The notes under the pieces were generated by a model, which saw only the letters and a list, made by a program, of their open reading frames with translations, had not been told where the DNA came from and did no database searches. DNA of 6,735 bases from Acidobacteriota bacterium (lineage in GTDB: Bacteria; Acidobacteriota; Terriglobia; UBA7540), in assembly GCA_021789565.1 (NCBI GenBank), contig JAJYJL010000458.1, positions 1-6,735 of the forward strand, written 5' to 3'. This document shows positions 1 to 4,754 of the stretch, one piece after another. Position 1 is the first letter of the stretch, and each line of letters begins with the position of its first letter. Made by a program: the position numbers and the translations under genes.

Positions 1-1742
1 ATCTTGGCAATCTCCTCGTAGGTATGGTCATTCAGCAAGCTGTCAACTTCCCGCAGGACCTCGGGGCTGGTCTTTCGCATCTGCCAGTACGAGAGAGGTG
101 CCGGAATGGTGAATGAGTTGGTCGCTCCGCCCCTGAACCGAACGTGAATGGTGATCTCGTGGCTCCGAATGAGAGTTACATCTTCGATGAGCAGGCGAAG
201 CATGCGCTTGCGTTCGCGGTGAGGCGTGCTTGGGCTTTTCCAAAGTTCCGGGAAATCCGATGCCAAGGCGTAAATCTTCGCCTCCTCCTCGGAATCCAGA
301 AGACGATGATCGGCCTGGCGCTGCTCTTCATACGTCTTCTGTGCCTCCTGCAAAGCACGAAGCTTCCGATTCCACTCGCCCTCCAAGGAGTCGGCTACAA
401 GCCGGTTGTCCGGGTCCACGCGCATGTAGCGGCGCTGCGCCTGTTCCGCATCGAAACGTGCGCGCTCCACGTGCGCCCGCCGGAGGCGGTCAGCTTCTTC
501 AAACCGGGTTCGGAGTTCTTTCTGCACGGACAACGCAACTTCCAGCGCCAACGGGTTCACGGACTCAACGATGAGTTGACTGACAGCTTCGTCGGCTGCC
601 TTGCCGGGGATTCTCTGACAGAAAGGGAGCGCCTCTTCGGTTCTGCCCCTTTCGCACCAGTATTCCGATTCCAAACCTTTGCCTCGATCCCGATAGTGGA
701 CCATCATCCGAGCCCCGCAAATGCCGCAGATCGCGAGGCCCTGCAGTAACGCTGGGCCCTCCCGCGGAGGACTCTTGCGGCGTTCAACGCCGTACGCCTG
801 AGCATTCTCCCGAAGCCGGCGCAGGTTCTCTTCATAATCTTCCCACGGGAGGTAACCGGGGTGCGCATCCCGCAATAAAACCAGCCACTCCTCCCGCGGC
901 ACAAGGCGGGAATACCGCCCGGATCGGTTCGGCCGTTGCCGGTTACGATAGCGACCATAGACAAATGCTCCCGTGTAGCGCGGATTCTTCAGCGTGAGAA
1001 TCACTCGGGCGCGTGTCAACTCGCCCCAAGGTAGCTTTTCATCCGAAAAGCCTCCCTGCGCCCTTCGGGGAAATAATAGACCCTGTTGACGGAAAGCTTT
1101 GACCGTCGCCATCGCAGAGCCCGTACGCCGGAATGTCGCAAACAACAGACGGACAGATTCTTGAACGGCCTTGTCGGGATCAAGGACGGTATGGCCATCA
1201 GCGTCGTAGACGAAACCAACGGGTAGCGGAACAGCCAGCTCCCCGCGGCGGGCCTTATTGAGCAGACCTCCTCGCATGCGCGCCTGTAAAACATGCAGTT
1301 CCGCCTCGGACATCGTGCCCTTTAGTCCTAGCAGCAGGCGGTCGTTAAAATGGGCAGGATCGTAAACTCCGTCTTCGTCCATGATTAACGTGTCCGTTAG
1401 CGCGCAGATTTCGAGCAGCCGGTGCCATTCGGCCGAATTTCGCGCCAAGCGGGACACCTCTAAACCGAGCACGATTCCGGCTCGGCCCAGACCCACCTCA
1501 GTGACCAGGCGTTGGAAGCCCTTGCGATCCGCCTCCGTTGCCGAGTGCCCGAGGTCGCTGTCAATGACGTGAATCCGCTCCATCGGCCAGCCGAGCGCGA
1601 CAGCGCTTTGGCGCAGCCCATATTGGCGCTTCGTGCTTTCAGTGTTCTCCAGAACTTGGCGAGGCGACGATTGTCGGACATACAGAAATGCATCCCTTTT
1701 CAAATGTCCATGATTCACTTTCTGATGGAAACCGGCGTTCAC
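1..1742 (-). CDS. Large serine recombinase (site-specific recombinase family), C-terminus beyond the window
   Basis: Cuts and rejoins DNA through a serine nucleophile to integrate, excise or move an element. The frame is open for 580 codons from GTG 1742 to the left edge. The resolvase domain spans roughly residues 18-155: YVRQSS at 21-26 gives Ser25 as the likely nucleophile, SRLAR at 97-101 supplies conserved arginines, and NDRLLLGLKGTMSEAE spans 133-148. The recombinase domain follows at about 165-285, with NPRYTGAFVYG near its end. A Cys4 zinc ribbon (C339, C342, C363, C375) and a charged coiled coil at about 401-482 complete the large-serine-recombinase layout. The GTG start was chosen because GGAGGTGA sits 4 bases upstream and because GTG overlaps the stop of the preceding gene as GTGA, implying translational coupling. 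No frameshift or internal stop was found in a codon-by-codon reading, so it appears functional. The last readable residues (TYEEIAK) suggest that more C-terminal sequence follows. Confidence 0.93.
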   Translation of the reverse strand, partial: MNAGFHQKVNHGHLKRDAFLYVRQSSPRQVLENTESTKRQYGLRQSAVALGWPMERIHVIDSDLGHSATEADRKGFQRLVTEVGLGRAGIVLGLEVSRLARNSAEWHRLLEICALTDTLIMDEDGVYDPAHFNDRLLLGLKGTMSEAELHVLQARMRGGLLNKARRGELAVPLPVGFVYDADGHTVLDPDKAVQESVRLLFATFRRTGSAMATVKAFRQQGLLFPRRAQGGFSDEKLPWGELTRARVILTLKNPRYTGAFVYGRYRNRQRPNRSGRYSRLVPREEWLVLLRDAHPGYLPWEDYEENLRRLRENAQAYGVERRKSPPREGPALLQGLAICGICGARMMVHYRDRGKGLESEYWCERGRTEEALPFCQRIPGKAADEAVSQLIVESVNPLALEVALSVQKELRTRFEEADRLRRAHVERARFDAEQAQRRYMRVDPDNRLVADSLEGEWNRKLRALQEAQKTYEEQRQADHRLLDSEEEAKIYALASDFPELWKSPSTPHRERKRMLRLLIEDVTLIRSHEITIHVRFRGGATNSFTIPAPLSYWQMRKTSPEVLREVDSLLNDHTYEEIAK

Positions 1743-2014
1743 GGGTTCACCTCCCACCGCCGGGAGCTCAGCACCATCCCGGCAAGGATGTTTGTGATTT
1801 CGCCCTCCAACTCTCTAGGAATAGAGTGACCGTTCGAAACTTCGTGCATCGGGCGCGGCGGCGCGCACATGGACCACGATTCAATCCAGGACCGCATCCC
1901 TTGTCGCAGAAACAAAGCCAAACCCAGCCCTCGAGATGATCCCGATTGCCCCAGGGCTTGGAGCCGCAGCTCCTCGTAGCGGTTTATGAGATCTTCGCTG
2001 GCAACGGGGTTCAA
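1739..2014 (-). CDS. Small protein of the recombinase operon, function unknown
   Basis: A protein of about 91 residues between the HTH and recombinase genes. A conserved-looking core contains LINRYEELRLQAL, GLGLALFLRQGMRSWIESW and then a C-terminal EGEITNILAGMVLS; it reads as mostly helical, with no signal peptide, membrane segment or Cys/His metal site. I do not recognise a named family, but small proteins of this style sit beside similar recombinases, so an accessory role in recombination or regulation is an inference. Its stop overlaps the recombinase GTG. The start is uncertain: TTG 2014 has GAGGAG 12 bases upstream and lies just after the HTH stop, favouring re-initiation. The frame stays open upstream to another TTG at 2110 inside the HTH gene (123 residues), but that stretch is alanine/arginine/serine-rich shadow of the HTH frame. 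An A9 run in the overlap could also join the two frames. Confidence 0.68.
   Translation of the reverse strand: MNPVASEDLINRYEELRLQALGQSGSSRGLGLALFLRQGMRSWIESWSMCAPPRPMHEVSNGHSIPRELEGEITNILAGMVLSSRRWEVNP
1747..1754 (-). promoter_or_regulatory. Ribosome binding site of the recombinase gene
   Basis: GGAGGTGA on the minus strand lies 4 bases before GTG 1742, inside the last codons of the preceding small gene. It decides the recombinase start in favour of this GTG over the in-frame GTG 8 codons further in, which lacks a comparable site. Confidence 0.8.
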
Positions 2015-2033
2015 GCCCTGGGGTCGCTCCTCG

Positions 2034-2498
2034 TCAGACGTTTTTTTTTCGCCGCGACAACGCGCGCTCGATGCTGCGCGGATGGACACTGACGCCAAAT
2101 CTCTGCTCAATCATTTTTGCCAACTCGCCGAATCGCAGCGCGGGCTCTTTGCCCTGCGCTTCGGTTACGAAATCCAATATCTCTGGATTTAACTTGTGCG
2201 CTCCACGGGGGCCGCGCTTCTGTGGGATGAGACCCGGCAGGCCGTTTCTTGCGAAGGCCTTCTGCGCCTGATAGTACGACGGCCTCGAAAAGCCGAACAC
2301 TGTAGCGCTTTGGCTTACCGATGCCTTGTCCAGCCGGACGCGACGCAACATCTCGTACTTCACTTGCACCAGATCTCTCGCATCAAAGAACTCGTTCTCC
2401 TGGAAGAGCGGGGCCGTAACATCCTGGGGCCGTGGGTTCAGCGTGCCTTGCCTCTGTAGAGCAGCTCGCTTGCCGTCTTCTCTCTTTCGGCTGGGCAT
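2034..2498 (-). CDS. Helix-turn-helix DNA-binding protein, transposase-like N-terminal type
   Basis: A 154-residue, strongly basic protein. Residues about 45-95 read as a homeodomain-like HTH: a first helix, then VSQSATVFGFSRPSYYQAQK as the HTH core, then GLPGLIPQKRGPRG, the linker style seen in the DNA-binding parts of IS630/IS481-like transposases. A second winged-helix-like unit spans about 104-150 (LRFGELAKMIEQRFGVSVHP, RSIERAL). No DDE catalytic domain follows, so this is a stand-alone DNA-binding protein, probably recognising element ends or the operon promoter (inference). ATG 2498 is supported by GAGAGG 8 bases upstream and by a strong promoter about 40-65 bases upstream. The gene ends with codons AAA AAA AAC in an A9 run, and its last bases overlap the open frame of the next gene. 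It is first in a three-gene operon ending in the recombinase. Confidence 0.82.
   Translation of the reverse strand: MPSRKREDGKRAALQRQGTLNPRPQDVTAPLFQENEFFDARDLVQVKYEMLRRVRLDKASVSQSATVFGFSRPSYYQAQKAFARNGLPGLIPQKRGPRGAHKLNPEILDFVTEAQGKEPALRFGELAKMIEQRFGVSVHPRSIERALSRRKKNV
2041..2049 (-). other. A9 homopolymer at the HTH/small-gene overlap (possible slippage site)
   Basis: Nine consecutive A on the coding strand lie three codons before the HTH stop (2034-2036), where both the HTH frame and the frame of the next gene are open. Loss of one A or gain of two in the mRNA would fuse about 152 HTH residues to about 100 residues of the small protein. A_AAA_AAC also fits a -1 heptamer, but the -1 frame stops after 9 codons. 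Only the other shift is productive, so transcriptional slippage is the more plausible mechanism, if any. Confidence 0.4.
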
Positions 2499-2536
2499 CG
2501 CGGAAACCTCTCATGTCGCAAACGTGTGTTAACTTA

Positions 2537-2564
2537 ATTATGTGCATATATTCCTTGCTGTCAA
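2537..2564 (-). promoter_or_regulatory. Sigma70-type promoter of the HTH/recombinase operon
   Basis: On the minus strand TTGACA (2564-2559, full match) is followed after 16 bases by CATAAT (2542-2537, 5 of 6). The predicted start lies about 30 bases upstream of the HTH ATG. GTTAACACAC just after the -10 may matter for operator binding, but no clear repeat supports this. Confidence 0.72.
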
Positions 2565-2633
2565 GTCCTATTTTGCCTCACCTCCTCTTCTCGCCATTGG
2601 GTGTGTCCACTATATAAGGTTTAAATCAGCTAG

Positions 2634-2653
2634 CGCGAAATCCTGGTTTCGCG
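2634..2653. repeat. Inverted repeat CGCGAAA-N6-TTTCGCG in the gap between operons
   Basis: A perfect 7-base inverted repeat with a TCCTGG loop lies between the DUF5372-like remnant and the HTH promoter. On the minus strand no strong T-run follows, so a classical terminator is doubtful. It could be an operator or element-end binding site for the HTH protein, about 70 bases upstream of the -35; that is inference. Confidence 0.5.
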
Positions 2654-2715
2654 TGGCCCGATCACTGCCACCGCATCTTGGCAAAATTACTTTTACACAC
2701 CGTACGAATTTTCCC

Positions 2716-3027
2716 TTACACCTTCTCACCTCCTTTAGACTTGATGGCTTCCACCACCTTCACAAGTTCGAGCAGGTCTTCGACTCGAAAGCGGGAGCGA
2801 CCGGCGGCGGTGGCAACAAAGGGATCGGGTGCCTTCAAGTCCGTAAAACTTACGGGTATAGTTGCTTCAGTGCCGCACTCCGTGCGGTAGCCGATGCGAT
2901 CGAAGCCCCAGTCTTGGCGGAAGTATAAGACCTCATACTCCCGCCCAAACCGGGGATGAAAGGGGTGGGTGATCCGAAATTGCTGGGGTTCGCCTGCTAC
3001 ATTGGATGTATTTGGTGACCTTCTCTT
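2716..3027 (-). pseudogene. DUF5372-like protein, 5' end lost
   Basis: The frame between TGA 3030-3028 and TAA 2718-2716 encodes up to 103 residues. From about residue 18 it reads FRITHPFHPRFGREYEV, then WGFDRIGYR, then APDPFVATAAGRSRFRVED and LLELVKVVEAI. This matches my memory of the DUF5372 pattern (THPFHPLFG.EFE, W.EDRV, PDPFV..AAGRSPFR.EDLL); the family match is from memory. These small proteins of unknown function are often found near recombinases. No ATG, GTG or TTG occurs in frame before the conserved core, and upstream sequence belongs to another broken gene in a different frame, so the start was probably removed by rearrangement. It may once have belonged to the neighbouring recombinase module, whose genes share its strand. 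A GGAGGTGA motif just before its stop has no usable downstream gene. Confidence 0.6.
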
Positions 3028-3721
3028 TCACGCTTTGCCAGCGCACGATGTGAAGCGCCGGCCCATCGCCGAAAATTCCATTGAGCAAGCCCGATACTGC
3101 GAGCAGCCCGACATGCCCTCCGTGGAGCGGAGTCAGCGGGCGGCCGGCAATGGCTTGTTCGATCGCGGCGTTCGCTTCTCGCTGGTAAGGCCGAAGGCGC
3201 GGATGGCCATTGGGCCGGGCAAGAAGCGCATCGGTCGCGGCCTCAAAATCGCGCCCCAGGAATTCGCGGAGCGCTTCGGGAGCGTGAAAACTCGCTATCT
3301 GATGCGAACGGTTCAGGGGATGACGCACGTCGTGGTGCCAGATGATTTCGCCGTTCGTGGAATAGAGGAACGGGACTCGGAAGCCATTGAAGTCAAAGGG
3401 GCTCGCCGCGAGGCCCCGCGAGTATCGATCGGCTTGCGGCAGAACCTCCTGTGGGCCAAGCGTCAACTTCTTGGCCTCGACTACACCGAGGATCTGACCA
3501 CCCACGCAGAGGGCGTAATCAGCCGGGCCGCTTTCGGTCGGGAATTCTTCGATCGCGCAATTTTCGTAGTCGCTCAAGGGGCGGTCCGGCTTGAAGGGAG
3601 CAACGCGCCAGCCAGCAGCCCGAAGTTTTGAATCAATAACCTGCTTTCGGGTCAGATATTCCGACGTTGAGGGTGAAGCATGGGACATCTTTGCGCGGGT
3701 TTTATATTTGCGAGTCTGCAT
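2933..3721 (-). pseudogene. hsdR: Type I restriction endonuclease HsdR N-terminal fragment with foreign C-terminal tail
   Basis: Residues 1-193 of this 262-residue frame match the start of the restriction and translocation subunit of type I systems. It has the PD-(E/D)xK nuclease core with PADY at 66-69 (D68) and VVEAKK at 80-85 (E82, K84), then FLYSTNGE at 118-125, and finally LRPYQREANAAIEQAI at 176-191, which normally leads straight into the Walker A helicase motif. Here it does not: residues 194-240 read GRPLTPLHGGHVGLLAVSG, then LLNGIFGDG, then IVRWQSVKEKVTK, which is not HsdR. The last 22 residues are an out-of-frame reading of the DUF5372-like remnant. Intact HsdR proteins are around 800-1100 residues, so motor and C-terminal parts are gone, and no hsdM or hsdS is present. 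ATG 3721 and ATG 3688 are both possible starts; neither has a good ribosome binding site. A product could be made but would not be a restriction enzyme by itself. Confidence 0.82.
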
Positions 3722-4035
3722 CAGCGAGGTCCGCTGTAAGACTGCCTATAATATCAAAAGTAGGGGGATAACCGCAGAGTTAAGACGGGCCTCAGATTAC
3801 GCTGTTAGTCTAAACCGGCCGCTGAAATTTGGCAAAAATACAAGAGGTGACAAGCAAATCATCAGGTCGTGGGGTGCCTCCGCGAACTCAACGAGAAACC
3901 TGTCTGTAATTTCAGATACCCCTTTTGTCGGTGGATGTTGTAGCATGGGCTGTTTTGGCAAGATCAAAGAGGCTGCACCGTTGTGGAACGGAGCCTTGAC
4001 GCCAGGAGCATTTTCCTTTTTGCTGGATACATATC
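3722..4035. other. Intergenic stretch between divergent HsdR and NYN fragments
   Basis: No gene or RNA recognised in 314 bases. Composition is more AT-rich than the flanks. A plus-strand TATAAT at 3747-3752 (with TATTAT overlapping it on the minus strand) lacks a matching -35 box. TTGACG at 3996-4001 lacks a good -10 at the right spacing. The start regions of both flanking genes must be controlled from here if they are expressed. Confidence 0.5.
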
Positions 4036-4419
4036 ATGTTCACAGCGAAGACCGAACGAATCAAGGAACTTGCGGGAAAATACCCGCGCCGCATTGATGA
4101 GCTGGAAAGAGTTCTTGACCGGCCGACGAATGTTTACATTGATTATGCCAACGTGAGGCCGTGGGCCACCAAGCTCGGATGGCACATGGATCTCAAGCGG
4201 CTGAAGCAGTTCCTTGATTCTTTCGACACCATCCGCGCCATCAAGCTCTATCAGGGAACACTCGCCGGAGATCCGGAATCGGAGCAGTTCGCGCGAGAAG
4301 TGGCGGGCACGTCAGGTACCTCAACTATTCCTCCTCCGCCGAGCGGTCAGGAATTCTTCCTCGTCTCGCGTCGAGTCTCAAAGACTATTCGTGGCCTTGA
4401 AGAGAGTCAACGCAAATGA
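4036..4419 (+). pseudogene. NYN-domain (PIN-like nuclease) protein, truncated after about 88 residues
   Basis: The first ~88 of 127 residues match NYN/LabA-like proteins, metal-dependent RNases of the PIN fold. NVYIDYANVRPWATKLGWH at 32-50 carries the first active-site aspartate (D36) and N39; DLKRLKQFLDSF and IKLYQGTLAGDPESEQF follow at 52-85. The later parts of the fold, including the SGDSDF-type acidic motif that completes the metal site, are missing. From about residue 89 the frame is low-complexity and unrelated (GTSGTSTIPPPPSG, then a basic tail), and neither of the other two frames resumes the family, so this looks like a rearrangement junction near 4300 rather than a point frameshift. 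The start has only a weak GGA 8 bases upstream but the N-terminus looks natural for the family. Intact homologues are, from memory, about 230-270 residues. Catalytic activity is unlikely. Confidence 0.75.
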
Positions 4420-4445
4420 ACGAGAAGGGCCTTGGATACAACGCC

Positions 4446-4709
4446 TCAAAATCCGTGATTCATGCGCAGCCAATCAATGCGCCAACGTCCGCCGGATACT
4501 TTGATCCAGAAGAGGCGTTTGGACGGCGTGCCTCGCGCGTGGTGGTAAATAACCGCAGAGCGCTCATAGAAACCGCGCGTGTGCCACGAATCGCCATATT
4601 TGAACCGCTCATAATCAAGGTGATGGCAAAACTCGTGGCAGACAGTCTTGCGTAGTCTGAGTAGTTTATTGACTATACAGCTATAGGCGAATATGATTTT
4701 CGCTGGAAG
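4446..4709 (-). pseudogene. HExxH metallopeptidase-like protein, C-terminal fragment
   Basis: A minus-strand frame open from 4709 to TGA 4448-4446 gives 87 residues without any ATG, GTG or TTG ahead of its core. The core holds LLRLRKTVCHEFCHHLDYER: HEFCH is an HExxH zinc site, followed by GDSWHTRGFYERSAVIYHHA, where a third His or acidic ligand may lie, and a C-terminal KRLFWIKVSGGRWRIDW. I recall similar predicted SprT-like or HExxH proteins with the SWHTRGFYER motif, but cannot name the family with certainty. The N-terminal part is lost at the junction near 4665-4710, where the promoter of the exported protein now lies. It converges tail to tail with the truncated NYN gene. The plus-strand frame over it (4416-4655) is its antisense shadow. 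Confidence 0.68.
4669..4697 (+). promoter_or_regulatory. Sigma70-type promoter of the exported IPT/TIG protein
   Basis: TTGACT at 4669-4674 (5 of 6) and TATGAT at 4692-4697 (5 of 6) are separated by 17 bases. The predicted transcript starts around 4703-4705, leaving a leader of about 50 bases before the ATG. The promoter overlaps the broken 5' end of the metallopeptidase remnant on the other strand. Confidence 0.68.
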
Positions 4710-4738
4710 TCAGGACCGACATGTTCAGCTCGTTGCCG

Positions 4739-4746
4739 GAGGGAGG
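4739..4746 (+). promoter_or_regulatory. Ribosome binding site of the exported protein
   Basis: GGAGGGAGG lies 8 bases before ATG 4755 and fixes this start; the next in-frame ATG (residue 11) would cut into the signal peptide. Confidence 0.75.
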
Positions 4747-4754
4747 TAAGACAA

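Larger units (their letters stand above)
1..2564 (-). mobile_element. Serine-recombinase mobile module (HTH, small protein, recombinase), left end outside window
   Basis: Three minus-strand genes follow one promoter: an HTH protein, a small unknown protein and a large serine recombinase. They overlap or abut, with a shared GTGA between the last two, so they read as one transcription unit. Large serine recombinases integrate, excise or mobilise DNA at short attachment sites. HTH proteins encoded with them usually bind the element ends or control the operon; that role is inferred here. I could not identify attachment cores or terminal repeats, and the recombinase end of the module lies beyond position 1, so the given boundaries mark only the supported genes plus promoter. 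From memory, similar trios of HTH, ~100-aa protein and zinc-ribbon recombinase occur in Acidobacteriota and Planctomycetota, but this was not checked. Confidence 0.6.

Noticed and set aside
144..749. 201-residue plus-strand open frame
   Set aside because: Antisense shadow of the recombinase, whose minus-strand frame is open across the whole span and carries the zinc ribbon and coiled coil.
1460..1693. 77-residue minus-strand frame beginning MHFCMSDNRRL
   Set aside because: Out-of-frame reading of the recombinase catalytic domain; the true frame reads YVRQSS at the same place.
2034..2049. Classical -1 ribosomal frameshift at A_AAA_AAC
   Set aside because: The -1 frame meets TGA after nine codons; the small protein lies in the other frame.
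2634..2653. Inverted repeat as a rho-independent terminator
   Set aside because: No run of T follows the stem on either strand.
2969..3631. 220-residue plus-strand open frame
   Set aside because: Antisense of the HsdR fragment, which shows a recognisable nuclease motif; the plus frame shows no domain.
3747..3752. TATAAT on the plus strand as a promoter for the NYN gene
   Set aside because: No -35 box at 15-19 bases upstream and nearly 300 bases from the start codon.
4416..4655. 79-residue plus-strand frame overlapping the NYN stop by ATGA
   Set aside because: The opposite strand encodes the HExxH metallopeptidase fragment; the plus-strand translation resembles nothing.
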